Assembly: GCA_013396525.1 (NCBI GenBank)
Contig: VWYX01001153.1
Span: 62,001-126,000, forward strand
Direction: 5' to 3'
DNA: 64,000 nt
DNA from: Chaetorhynchus papuensis
Taxonomy: Eukaryota; Chordata; Aves; Passeriformes; Rhipiduridae
The notes beneath the pieces were generated by a model, which had not been told where the DNA came from, did no database searches, and was given only the letters and a program-made list of their open reading frames with translations. Both the position numbers and the translations under genes were made by a program. Below are positions 11,301-24,900 of this stretch, piece after piece. Position 1 is the stretch's first letter, and each line of letters starts with the position of its first letter.

Positions 11301-14300
11301 CAGCAGTCCCCAGGGAAAAGGTTTGCATTGCATGTCCAACAACATAGGGAGAGACATGTATTTTACCCAGGGTTTCACAGAAATTAACTGAATTGCCAGC
11401 AGATCTGAGCAGCAGTTTGGGACATGCCTCACTGGGCCACAAGTATGTGATGGTTCACAAGGGGTGGGGGAAGCAAAACCTCCCAAGGCAGTCTTGAGAA
11501 AGAAACCCTCCTACATTTAAGCTTGAGGAAGGAAGGAGTAAAGAAAATCCTTTTCTTTCACAGCTTCATGTCTATCAAGCCTTGAGCAGGAAAAGGGAGG
11601 TCAGTGCCTCTTTGAATTTCGGGCTAACATCTGTGATTCCACCGTAACAAGGCTTGTCCCACCTTACTGAGGAAACAAAAGTGTCTTCAGATGCCACGTG
11701 TGTGTCTCTGTTAGACAAACAGCACTTCACACATCTCTGGGATGAGCTGCTGCACCCACTGAGTGTGGTGGTGGCACAGCTCTCCAGTCCCGCGGAGGTG
11801 AGGGGTAGCTTTGATGGAAGGGCTTGTGGCATTGGCAGGAGGAGAAAAGCCCTTGACCTCCTGTATGGTGTGTCCCATCTCAGTCCATTGGTTCCCCTTG
11901 AAGTTGTTCCTCTTCCTGGTGCCTGTCCCTGACATCTCCAGTATACCCTGGGCAGTTGTGGTGTAGGCTGAGCCTGTTCAGCAGCCCACAGCTCGTATCC
12001 CCTTTCTTGCCAAAATAAGTGAGGAAGGGGATTTTTGCTGTGCTTCACTGTAAAGCACTTTTAAGAAGATAGATTTTGCCATAAATGGCAATTTTTTTCT
12101 GGTCTGTGGGGAAAACTATGTCACCCTTGGCACAGGAGTACAGAGCTAGCCGAATTAGAGGTATTCCTCTGTACTCACATCACTCCCAGCTCCCCAGACC
12201 TCCCATCACCAGACAAGGCCATGCATCAGGGAACACAGGGCGGGGGGGAGAGGCAGGAGGAGAAGAAGAAGATGGAATCTCAAAATATCATATTTGCACT
12301 CATTATGAGGCAGTACAGAAGCTAGGCAGGCAGGGCAATTAAAGATAAGGGTGAGCAACACACTGTTCCCAGACCAATGTCCTGCCTGCTGGTAAAAGTG
12401 GGGGTGCAGTGTGATGCATTCTTGACATTTTGTTCTCCCAGCTGATGCCAGCTCAGTTCTTATCAGATATCTCCACGGCCAGTGATTTTTCACAGTGGAT
12501 AACACAACTGAGCTGCATAGGGAATAATCATAAACCTCTGTCCAGGCAGCTGAGCAGAATGTTCCCTTCCTGGCCTTCAAATATTTGTGGCTTTACCTTT
12601 CCCACTCTTCCTCACTTAATCTCTTTTCCTGCCCTGCACATTTAAGGCTCTGACCTGCCCTGAGTTACATGAAGGTGATGAACTTCAGACCAGATCTTTC
12701 CTCCACTCCTTGGATCCAGTCTGACCTCCTCTTCAGCAAACAATACAGACTTGTCTTTATCTTGAACACACTCTTTGGTGGTTCCCTGATGATCAGACTA
12801 ACCTTAAATTGCAGGGACAGTACAGCCAGCACGCAGACTCAGAGCTGGGGTAGGAGGACACAATCAGAGCAAGGCTGCCATCAGGGACCAGTATGGCAAC
12901 AGGAGAAGCCATGTTTTGCTCCTGACTCCCCAACTCTCCGCAGCAAGAGAGTGCCTCCATCCACCCTCTCTACTGAGGAAAGCTGTCTCCGTGCTCAAGG
13001 ATGCTCCCAGCTTGATAGTTTCCGTGAGAAAAAATTCCACAGTCTTGGCAGTGCTGGATGAGGTGGAGGTGCATCAGCTGCCCACAGCCATTTCAGGCTG
13101 AACATGGAGATCATCTTGCAGCCAACAGAGCTGCCTCTGACAAGAATCTGACCTGGAGCACTCTGGCCTGACCTCCCAGCAGAAGTGGCACCTGAAGTTC
13201 CCTCTTGGGCGGATTTTGGCCGAGTCTCAAGGATGCCTTTGCTGCTATTCTTCCTTTATGCTGAACTTGGTGAAACTGGGCTTGGTGTCACCACACTGTG
13301 CAAGAGAGACACCCTCCTTGCTCTGCTCTGTGTCCAGCGCTCTGCTAAAGCAAAATTTGAGGAGCTCAGCTATGTGTGCCAAAGCCAGGGGAGTTGAGGA
13401 TGCAATCCAACTGCTTCCCTTTAGAATAAGGAAGCTTTCCAGTAAGCACTCACACCCTGGTGACAACGGTGACAAAAGCACACCCTTGCCTAGGTTAGCA
13501 CGTGATGGTACTGTTAACTCAAGCAAGGCACTGCTCTGCCCTCCACACGTGCATGCCACACCTCCAGACTTTCTCAGAGCTCCCTGGGATGAGTCCTTAC
13601 AGATTAGGCAACAAGGAGCATGTTAATTTTGGCTTCAATTTACCCTGGTGTGCTCTGCCCTTGGCCGTGCGCCCCAGGGGCTCGCCTCGTGCAGTGCCCT
13701 CACTCCCAGGGCACAGAGCACATCCCTCTGGGGCTGCCAGTGATTCTGGGGCAGTTCAGAGCCTCAGGCTCTTTGCAAGAGCTTTCTGTGTGCCATACAT
13801 ACATCTGCAAGCATACACATTTATACAGATGTACATATATCTCTGGAATCTGTGTCTGGATTTACACACATGACATCCCACTGTCACATCATAGTTACTC
13901 TGCACAGGAAAGCTTCTTGACACTCTGATAGCAGGGTTTCTGGGAGATGAGCTGCATGGCAAGTTTTGGAGCCAGTTTAGGCCCTTTTTGGGGTCTTTTT
14001 CAGAATAAGCAGGATAATTTCCCGTTTTGTCCATTCCTCCATTTTACTGGCACTGATAGGCATCAGCAGCCATCAGACTGAATCTCTCCTGTGCTGTTTG
14101 CTCTCCTGCAGCCCCACTGAACTGGAGCCAGTCTCATGCACTATCATATTATGGCATCAGCTGTATCCAGCCATGTTCAGATTTTCATGGCTTGTGTGGC
14201 TTGGGCAGGGCCCACAAGTCTGTGTGCAATCATCCTTTGCCCACACACCCTGCTCTGCAGGTCCTAGCTCCCTTTCTTCCGTTGCTGTGGATTCCCAGCT

Positions 14301-17300
14301 CTGCAAACAGTTTCAGGACACTACTCACCCAGCCACAGCCATGTTTTTTGGGGGGACTCACTGTGTTGCTTGGCACAGCCAGGGTTAGTTCTGGCTTTCC
14401 AGCAGTCCTTGTTTTCAGTTCCAGCCATGGGCTGGTCTCCTCTCAGGGAGCTGACTACGCTCCTCTTTTCCTTTCTCCTCCCCTAAAACTATCAAACCTA
14501 TCAAGCACATCAGAGTCAGCTGGTGTAAGAAATAGGACTGTTTCTCGAGGTCTTTGTATTTGCTCACACTTTGTGCAGGCACTGAGTGAAACAGTCTTTG
14601 ACCTTCCTCTGCTGCTTTCCATAGTCCCAGAGCTCCTGTGGAGCTTTAAGACCTCCAGCCTTCTGCTCTGATGTTTTCTTGGTATGTCAGGCACTGTGTG
14701 ACCATCAGAGATTACTCACTAATTCAGTTATTAATTTGCAGGACAGAGGCCTGCCTGTGGTCAATAAGGAGGTGCCTTTCTGTTTATTACATGCAAGCTC
14801 TGCTCCTTCTCTGTCCCAAGAAATCTTTCCCAGCACCTATAACTGATGGGAACTTTTCCAAACAAAAGCCTGTGAGCACAGGAGTGCCAGTTCCCAGCTC
14901 CTTGGAATAGCAGGACTTGATCTGCCAGATGAAATCCTGGGCAAACAAATTCCCACAATTTTTCCCTACCTGACCAGAACAAAGATTTTTGCCCTGGCTT
15001 CAGTCTGGACACTGATTTACCTTTGAATTCATGAACAAGAGAGATCCTTGAGAGGTTTCCCAGCTCATACTGTCCACATCCCAGCTGGTCTCTCTATCTG
15101 TGATCAATCTCTAGCACTTCAGAGAGTCAGCCAGACCTGCCCTGATTTTACAGGAATATGAACCAATGGGAAGCAGTTAAGCAAGTGGTTTGCAGACAGC
15201 CAAAATCTAGGCAGACGGCACTCCTTCCTCCAGACCATGCAGACAGTGAGCACATCTGTGATGGAGAGGACGCTTCAGAGACTGCTCTTTGCACCTGGAT
15301 CAGAGCTCAAGAGAAAAGGGGAGCTGTAGCTCAGCACCTGCTTCTGTGCACCAAGTGTGCGCTGCTACAGGTGCCACAAGGACACTGTCAGTCAGGCGAC
15401 CCTGTGACCTGTCCCCTCTCCCTCACTCCACCAGCTGCCTGGGGCCCCGTGAGTGGGAGCCACAGGGTCAGGACTGCGTTTTTCAGCAGCTGGGGGAAGG
15501 CACCCTTTTGCCCAGGCTGCATGGGTGACAAGGGCAGGACAGCTCACCTCAGCTAGCTGCTGCACACGGAGCTCCTGGCTGGCTCTTGTTCCAGGGTTTA
15601 TCCAATGGCAACACAAGGTCGTCAGCCAGCAGCCAAGCATCGCTCCACAGCCTCGCTTCCTTGCTTGTGTTCCCTGCCAAGACCAGCCTCCAGCAGGGAC
15701 TGGCTATGGCCTCTCTCCCAACCCCAGAGGAAACTTACTGCAAGACCCTGATCCAGTGTCTACCCAAGACCCTGGCAAAGGCAGCCTGAAAGAGCAAGGT
15801 GTGCTGTCCCACTCATTTGGGTGGACATGACACCGCTGATGCACACCAGTGGTGATTTCGGTGGTTAACACTGTTTGCTTCTCTGAGGGCTGTGTTGGCA
15901 AAAACATTTGATCTCCCTAGCGATATAAATACACAGCTGCTTCCTCCAAAATAGGAGGTAAATAGAAGGGAGAGGGGTGAAAGTGTGTGTGAGCATTTGT
16001 GGTGCTTGTGCTACAGAGAAAAAGGGAGAGGAAATGAGGCTTAGTGCAAAATACAGGAAGTGGGAGGAAAACAGCACAAAGCAAACGTTGCATCCATTGA
16101 ACGGGACTTGAATTGGTATCTTAGCTGCTGTTTGACTAACTTATGGTATCACTAAATCCCATTCTCCTCAGAGGGAAAGAAACCCTGCAACTGTGCATTG
16201 TCAGTGTGACGGAAGAAACAGCGGCAGCTGATGCTGGTTGGGTCAGTATTACTGTGGGGCTCACAGACCAGCCTTTGTTCCAGCGCAGGGACAAAGGGCT
16301 CCCTTCTTTCCCTCACCTCCTGTGAGTTGTTCATAGGCGTGTTGGACAGTGCATGTTTTAAGACTATATCAGCTATGGCTGACATGCCTTGGCCAGCTCC
16401 CATCAGGACCTTGGCCACCCCTGCCCCCTGGGAGGTGTCCCTCTCGTGCACCGGAGCCCTCCACGGAGGGTGCAGGCAAAGGCTGATTTCCTTATCACTT
16501 GGTAGAGCTGCGTGCTCCGGAGAGTCTGTTGGTACTAAACATGACCACAAGCCCTGAGCCAGCAGGTCCACAGGCTACCAGGAACATGCAAAGTGCTCCT
16601 ATCGCTGTCTTGCTCACCTCTCTGGTCACCCTCAGTGCTCCTAACCTTGCCCCCTGGGCACTCTGCTCCACCATCTTTCTTGGCAGATGAGCGCTGGGGA
16701 AAGGGAGCTGCTGTTGGTGAGTCTTAGCTGGCATTCATCAGGGTGACCTCCTCCCTCCACATGGAAGAAGAGACTTTAAAAGGTTTGGCCAGTGCCTGAA
16801 AAGGGGCAAGTTCTGGCTGCTGGTGTAATCCCAGCCTGTGGTACATGCTTTTTCTAGAAGAGGTAGCCTCTCAGCCAGTGATTTTTGGCAAGTGGCTGTG
16901 CACAACATCTGGCAGAAGGAAGGATACAAGGCATTGTGCTGGGTGGCAGAGCTCTCCCAGACAAGGAATTCAGATGGAAAACACACTTCCCGCTGTCAGC
17001 CACCCTCTGACTGTAGGCTCTCTGCCACCCCACTGCCAGGCTGTGAAGGTGTCCTCTCCCATCATCTGCTTGTTGCAAAGGGAGAGCATGCACAGTGGTG
17101 CAATATCTGAAGACCTGAGATGTGATCTTGCACTTGCAAGACCATTTGATGCTATCCCAGTATTCCCAGTCTGCGCACTCTGCACAGTTGTAGTCTGAGC
17201 TATTAGAGTGGCAGGATTATTCCAGTCACATTTCTAGTGCTCTTTAACTTGTCGGCATAAGGATTTCACCCTCACTGCCTTTCTCAATGTTCTTGATACA

Positions 17301-20300
17301 GAGGGTTGAAGCTGCACAGAGACATACAGGGATACAAAATAGGACCCATGCCCTGATGCACGCAGGTCCTGACATACAAAAAGACATATTTGGAGGCAGA
17401 TACACAGACAACCACTTGCAAAGTGATTCTGTGATCTTGCATGGACAAGCAGAACAGTACATGCAGATAATGATACAGGCAGATATCTTGTGGTGCTCAA
17501 CAAGAAATGCTAAGTGTCATTGTCCCCTAAGGGAACCTGGAAAAAGCAATATAGTACATTGGTTTAGAAGCTGATGTTTCAGTGTCTCCCTTTCAGAAAA
17601 CAGGGAAATAATTTTCAACCTCTGAGAGCATCAAACAGCACCGTATGGAGAAGTCAACACAGGAGCCACTGCTTCAGCTGTAGTTTTGATGCAAGAAGAG
17701 ATCTCAGCAGGAACTCCACATGCTGGCCAGCATGTCTGCACACAGGTCACAGCACTGGGAGGTGCCTGCTGTCAAATGATCCCAATTCTTTCTTTGGATG
17801 TTGTGTCTCCAGGTCACGTTTGTACAAGCTAGCACAACTACAAGGAGCAACCTTCCTTGAACAAAAGAACATTTCTGAGTGGAAGCTGAACAGGTAGAGT
17901 TGACCACATCAGTCACAACAAGGGGTTTGTGACCAATGTTCTCCTCTATCCTTATGCTTCCTTGGAGCTCATTTTTCCCCTTAGGCATGTGTCTGATGCC
18001 AGACAACACCACTCTGTCATGAGGCCTCCACAGGCAGCCCTGAAACACAGCTCAGACTTTCCTCTGGGGTTTAGATCCTGGAGTGCTGTTTTTTGACAGT
18101 AGGGATGAGCCAGGTGACTCCATATATAGGTAGTGTAAGTTCAGGAGAAAAATGAAAAGGGAAGATAAAAGATGTTTAGGGGTCTAAGACATCCTGCTTA
18201 ACCCATATGTGTTACCCTTACCCTGTGTAATACTGGCCAGAGGCCTGTGAGGAGCTGTGGTAACACAGGATACAGGATACTCCCTGTATCAGGGAGTGCA
18301 CAGTGGTGAAAGCTGTGCCAAATATGCACATTTCTGGGAAAGTCAGCACAGAAGCTTCTTCTGTATGCTAACAGGAGCCACCTATGCATTCAAATCCTGG
18401 GATCAATGAGACCAGGGACTGTACTTCACAGCTCATGTGAAGCTGGGCAAAAAACCATGACCTTGAATCCATGACGTTTGGAGAGGAGGGGAGGATTGAC
18501 CTGCAGCAGGAATTACGAGTTGCCTACAGCTTGGCTTAGCTAACGTTTCCCACAACAGAGCAGGGGGAAGGGCTGAAGCTTGTTTGAGATTTATTTGAGG
18601 GGGAGAGAGAGCTTGTCTCCAGAGCTGTTTTTATGGCATACATCTGAAAACAGTTTACATGTGGCTAGAAGGAAGCCTCTTTGTTATTGTGGTTGAAATG
18701 ACCTCTTAGTATCTAGACCCTATTTTAAGCAGGTGATGCATATACATTCTCATGCCAGTACTCTTCAGCCTTTCAGCTGAAATAGCAGTTCCCTTTCACT
18801 GGGATTTACCCATCTGATGTATTAATAGGCAGCAATCATATGCCCTCTTCACATTCCTTTTGCCAGGCTAAAAAAAGCAAAGACCATCTAGACTTCTACC
18901 ATCACCTCTCTTTTTGTCCAGCTCACTCTAGTGCCATTCTTTCCACTTGTTAGAATTTTCTCTCTCCTTTTCCAATGCTTTTGGAAGGTATTTTTCCCTT
19001 TCTCCATATCAGCGGTGCTTCTTTGTTTTGTCTCTTCATCTAACATTCACATTTTTTCTCCAAGGTCATCAGTGAAGATACGAAATTAGTTGGTGCCAAA
19101 ACCAGACCCTAAGGAATTTCATTAGCAATTGACTGCAACTTTATGTTTCATGATCTGTTCATTAAGCAATTTGTTACTCTCTTTTCAGTTCAAGTGTGTG
19201 TCCCTGCACTCCCCTGCTTTCACAACTTTCCAACCACCCTCTGGGAAACCCAGATATCTTTCATATACCATATAACCAGTGTTTTAAAAATGATTTATTC
19301 TCCTACCCAAACATAAAAATAATAAAAAAAAATACTCTGCCTTTCATACAGTCATATTGAATTTTGTCTCATTGTCTGTACTCTTCCATATCTTTAATTA
19401 TTCCTATTTTGTTCTAGGATAAAAAGAAAAGCTGTTCTAAGCTCTTGTGTCTGTAAGTAACTACCTCCCTTTTTTTGTTCCTTAATTAAATTTAGGTAAA
19501 ACTGTTGATTTTAGGCAACTGTCTAGTCCCCATCCAACCTCCATCTGCACAGGTTGATTGTATATCAGTGCTATTGGATTTACCACTTGATCTGTCTCCA
19601 GGAGCCTTCTGATCTGAACTACCCTTGTGAATTTTGCCATGACCTCTGATGAGATTGATTGTGTTTTCAGACACTTTTAACCATCAACTTGTAATCCCCT
19701 TCTTCTGCACTGTCCTTTCAGCAAATGAGGCAAAACCTCTGGTTTCTGAAGTGTGACTTGACCTTAGCTGCACTGTGCAGAGGGCTGGGGCCTTGCCTGT
19801 TCTTTTTGCCTTTACAAAGAACTTCATTCAGCAACTCTGCCAGGTATATCTCCCCTGGATTTCTGCTGAATGACGTGTCTTTTTCTCTAAACTTTGTGAC
19901 CTCTGCATTGTAGATTTCTTTGCTGACCACTCCCATTTTTCACTGAGGAATTTTTTTCACCAGTGCACCACATTTTCTAAACAGTCTCCCCCTGCTCTTT
20001 TTTTGAGAAAGTAAGGTAGCTATTGCCATAGTGAGCCTGAATGCCTTCCACAAACAAATACTTAAGACTTTTAACTCAAATTGCTTCATCACTTCAGTGT
20101 TATAACTTCTCTGACCATTAATGTTTGGAGGCTGAAAAATCTTAACTGTGGCCCCACAATATTTACTCTTCCATTTAATTGAAACAGAAATCAGCCTGTG
20201 CACAGTCAAGGTTAAAAGTTATCTTCTGCCACATTGTTCTGCAATGTCTTACTGGCTGTCAAGACCAGGTCAAACACAACCGCAGCTGTGGTTATTTTGT

Positions 20301-21840
20301 TGCCTCTTTAGTGAAGGAATGTCAGGCAGTGCATCCTGGAAATCCTAGGCCCAGCCTATGTTAGTAGCATTTTTTTCCCCATGGAAGAACTTAAAACTTG
20401 TAATAATGGCAATCCCTGGTTCTGCATATCATTCTAAAAACGTAAGAGACCATCATCAACACCCAGACACAACCTTGGTTGACAGCAGCAGAACTACAGC
20501 TGTCTTTCCTCAACGTGATTTGAACCCAAACAAAATCTGTTTTATCACCTTTGATCCTGCTTTTGTTTCACACTCAACAATATCATGCACAGACAATACT
20601 ACCACATGCTCCACTGATCTTTGCTCCTCTGAGCAGCACAGATCTTTCAGTTTTAGAGGTCCAGCCATGACAGCTGTCCATCCTGCCCCCAAAAGTGCTG
20701 GCATACACAGTCTGCATATTGCTATTGCTCTTGTCTTAGCATTCAGACACTTCCATTGTTTCTCCTAGTTTCCCATATAGACTGGTTATTTAATCTTGGA
20801 TAGAGTATCAGTTTCCTGCTCAAATTTTTATTACACTCCTGCTCTCATATGTTCCTCTAGTCATATCTATGCTCTTCCTTCAACTAACCATCAAAAGCCA
20901 GCATGGAAACCTCACAAGTCCCAGCTAAAAAGCCCAGACAAAATCCCAAGCCCTCCTCCTTACGTCTTAGTCTAAAGCCTGTCTCGGGTGTCTCGCTCCC
21001 GGCAGGCTGTGTTCTTCCACTTGCACACTCAAGCTGCCAAGGAGGGTCCTCTTTCTCTGGATGCCTTCAAAGAGAAAACACACTGCTGGCAGGAGTTCCC
21101 TAAGAATCTGTAATGTCTGGGCCATGGATTTGCCCTTCATCTCTTAGGACATATTTCACTGAGGTATGTAAAGTGCCCTGAGCAGCATCTGCAGTCATCC
21201 TTCTTCCATTTCAGGGGCAACCTAGCTACCTCATTTGTCTCAACACAAAAGGAATCACTGGCTTATTCTCTTTCCTGAAAACACCTTTTCAATTCCAGAT
21301 CCCCTTTGTAACAGGATTTTTCTTAAAGTGTTCCCACTCACATTTTTCCTGATGTACCTGCTGGTCTCTATAGCTTCAATTTGTCTCTTCCCCTTGTCCT
21401 TTGCAGTGCTCCCTGCAGCCTCTTCTTCTTTCCAGGTTTATGGACTCATGCTTCCCTGGCATCTGACCTCAAGCCATCCCTATCTCTTCTTTTCATTTTC
21501 TTCTAGGTTCAGTTTTTCTCTCCTTCTTGTTGCTATTCCACAAGCTTTTTTTTGAACTCCAAATGAAGCAGTTTCAGGGAAGAACTTGCATGTGCCTGAT
21601 AAGCTCTGCTCTGTTTGCTCAGAAGGTATGGTAGGAATGACCTGAGTGCATTCCTCTCTACACTAAAACCTGAATTCCCAAAAAGATCTGACATTTCAGC
21701 AGCACAGAAGCTGTATCACTATTCTAGATTTACCTAGATCCCAGCTCTGAAGTGGCCTGCTGATTTAAAACAGCAAAGCAGGCTGTAGCAGCACAAGGCC
21801 AGAACACACAAAGCCTTTACTTCAAGGCAGCAATTTCAAG
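5307..21840. other. Intergenic sequence, no supported gene
   Basis: About 16.5 kb of GC-moderate sequence. Open frames are short, overlap on both strands, and show no domain or exon-junction pattern. A-rich runs occur near 6710 and at 9012-9052, and a pair of competing small inverted repeats at 18269-18297. I recognise no CR1 or LTR consensus here. Confidence 0.7.
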
Positions 21841-21844
21841 TTTG

Positions 21845-21995
21845 AATTGACAATCTCATTTCTCCAAGAGGCAGGCTGCTACTATTACTCTCATCATACA
21901 TCACGGTGACAGAGGTTAAATAACCTGCTCGTTGTTATTGACAGAAGCCAGCTCCAGACACCTCTGCCTGCCCCTTGGCACCAGGTGAGAGCTGT
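21845..21995 (+). repeat. Candidate ancient MIR-like SINE relic
   Basis: The stretch gaggcaggctgctactatta, followed by a segment like gacagaggttaaataacctg, lines up in order with the MIR core and 3' part (GAGGTAGGTACTATTATTA, then GAGGTTAAGTAACTTG), with one deletion. The similarity is judged from memory of the consensus and is heavily diverged. MIR relics are known, though rare, in birds. Confidence 0.35.
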
Positions 21996-24900
21996 CAGGA
22001 AGGTGGGGAACTCAGTCAATGTGTCTCCATGGTAGATGTCTCAGCCTGACTGTGCTGCCTTGGACAACACAGGTGGAGGCAGAAATGGTGGACATATCTT
22101 CAGCACTGTCATCCAAGTGTCGTGCCTCCTGCTCCCCTCTGAACCTCTGAGCCTCCCATCTGAACCACAGTCCTGCCCACAGCTCGGGTACAGCACTGTT
22201 CAGCACAGCACCATTGGGTAGCATTCCTTAGGTGGAAAATGTGTGTTTCCTCCATGAAGTTTCCATCTCGGACAGATGGGGTTGCGTTGTCTAAGGTGAG
22301 TGACATAAGTGAGCACAGCAAAGGACATTGTTGTCACGGGACCACCTCCCCTCACCTCCCACTGGCCTTGCTCAAGGTCAGGCTGCATGGCAGCAACAGG
22401 AATAGAGCTTGTGAATTCCAGCTCCTTATCCCACTTGACCCGGAGCCAGGCTCAGCTGGGAAAAAGCAATATCCGTCCAAGCACAGCGGCAGTGCCCGGG
22501 TGTTGTTGTGCAGCTCGGGAACAGGTTAACACTCGTGCTGAAACCCCCGCCGTGCACACAATAGGCGGTGAGAGGTGCCAGCTCTGGAAGCTGGAGACCT
22601 GGGGACACGCTGTGCTGGAAGCGCTGGGGCCCCATCCAGCTGCACCAGCCCTCCCTCGCCCGTGGGACTGCGAGTTCCTCCCTGGGAAAGCAGCAACGCC
22701 CAGGTGACTGCACTCGAGCCTGGCAGGAAAACGGCGATTTCACGGACAATGCCCAGATGGGGTGATTAAGCTCGCTCAGCAATGCATGGTCCCACGGGTG
22801 AGCAGGGTGCACACCTCGGAGCACACCTGCACTGCGGGATGCTTTTTGTGCTTCTTGTTCACTACGTTCTGTGCGTTAGGGATGCTTTTTCCCGCAGAGG
22901 CAAGGGAGTAGCAGGGTGTTCCCCCCACCACCTGCCAAGCAGCTTCAGCTCTGCCCCAGAGGCATCCTGGAGGAGGATGTGGTTGTTTGCCTGGAGTTGT
23001 TTACCCTCAATGAAAGCTATCAAATCTGTTAGCGTGGACCTTCAGAGAGCTTGAAGGATCTGGGCACCCAACCACTAGGGAGTAAAATGTGCTGCTTTAA
23101 CTTCGGTGGAAAAGGTCACACATCACAGGCTACTGCCAGCTAATGAGAAATGAGTCTGGACAATTAATCAATACACAATCTCCTCCGCTAATCATATTGA
23201 TGGAAGATGAGCTCCATCCCCCAGGAAGGGCAAAGGCCATCGAGCTAAGCCATTTAGCAGCATTTATTTATATCCTTGGTGGTTCAATAATTTGAGTCTT
23301 GCCCAATAGCATCAGGCCCCTGAGGGCTGGGTAATATTGTCCAGCTAGAAAAAAAACCCCAACACAACAGGTATTACTTAGCAGAAAAATAGCCTTTTAA
23401 TGGAAATGAACACTTATAAGGGAAAATACATTCCTTTTCTCTACATTTCAACCACACATGTACATACAAAAGAAATTCTGAAATACTCTATGTAAATGGT
23501 CATAAAAATATTTTCTAGGTGGAATACTTAAAAATGTTGTCAAGGTTTCAGGACATATATTACTCACAGTTGCACCAGAATGCCTTTCTCTAGAAGCCTA
23601 CCTATTCTATTAAAATAGACTTTGTCCCTCACTCATTCAACCTAAAACCATGCCTTTCCTCAGGCAGGCACAACCCATTTTGTAAGAATGGTGGCCCCAT
23701 AGGTAAGGTGAGTTCACACTTGTGTAATTAAAGCCCGTGTTGAAACACATACACACCAAGGGACAAAGATGATGTCACGGCACAGCTGTTTCTGCGACAC
23801 AGCTGCTTTTCCGGCTTCCCGATAAAACTCCTGCTCTTTCTGAGCTGCAGCGAAGCGGGTGGTAAAACTGTCAATTGGAAGCTGCAGATTGTCCCTGCCT
23901 GGTGTGTGGTGCTTAGGCTGTCCCTGCAAAAGCTAACAGAGCCCTTCCGCTGCACTACGTAAACTGTGGAGAAAGGCACTGGTGCTCCCAAAGAAGCTGT
24001 TTACTTACACAGTTGCCTGCTGGTACTTATTTACAGAGTACTACTGACAGCCACCAAATCTGCTTGTATAGCTCTGGAGGCGGTTCAAACTCTCTGTTCC
24101 CAGACAAGTGATTAATGGTGTATGGAGAGAAGTTGGGACTGAGGATAAAACCGAGCTTTCAAAACAAGAGCCTCTGATCTCAAACTGAACAAACATTTTC
24201 CCTTGCCTGTGTCAGCTAGTTTGATTTCCAACAAAAGAGCAGATTGCTTGGGAAACCACAGTCACGCCAATGAATTACTTTCCTACTGGCCAGAGAGAGC
24301 TCTCTCAAGCACCCTGTCCTGCGCTCTCAAATCAGGTCGAAGGCAGAGTTCCCTCTGCAAGCAGCTAGTGCAAATGAAGCTCAGAAGTGGGTCTCCCAGC
24401 TCAGACCTTGTAAGGAACAAGACTAAACTCCTCAGAGCCCCACCTCCTTATTAACCCTTACTTATAAATAGCCACAGGGCCAACCTGTGCTCAGAAGATG
24501 CACCCAATCCTGCCAGCAGCAGATCCAAACATGAAGGCATCAAGGGAACAGTTAACTCACCCTTTGAAAGGACTACAGAAGCCAGATCAGTGTTTTCTCA
24601 CAGTTTGAAAGCGTCTCTGAACAGGAAAGAATTAATGGCATAGGCAAAGAGGTGCTCCGTGCGAACAGGTCTGTGGCAGCAGCCCAGAGAGCGCTGCGAC
24701 AGCAGCAGCAGCCCAAGGCACAGCGTTCGGATGGGACGGTCACACGAGACCAGCCTTCCCCCGTGCCCCATCCACAGAATGTATGAAGTGGTGGGTGATT
24801 ATTAACAGCTCTTAAGGCCTGTGGGTTTTAGCCCACATGTACAGAGCATGCAAGTATAGACTCATGTATGTGCATGCACACAGAGTCGTTCACAGGCTCA

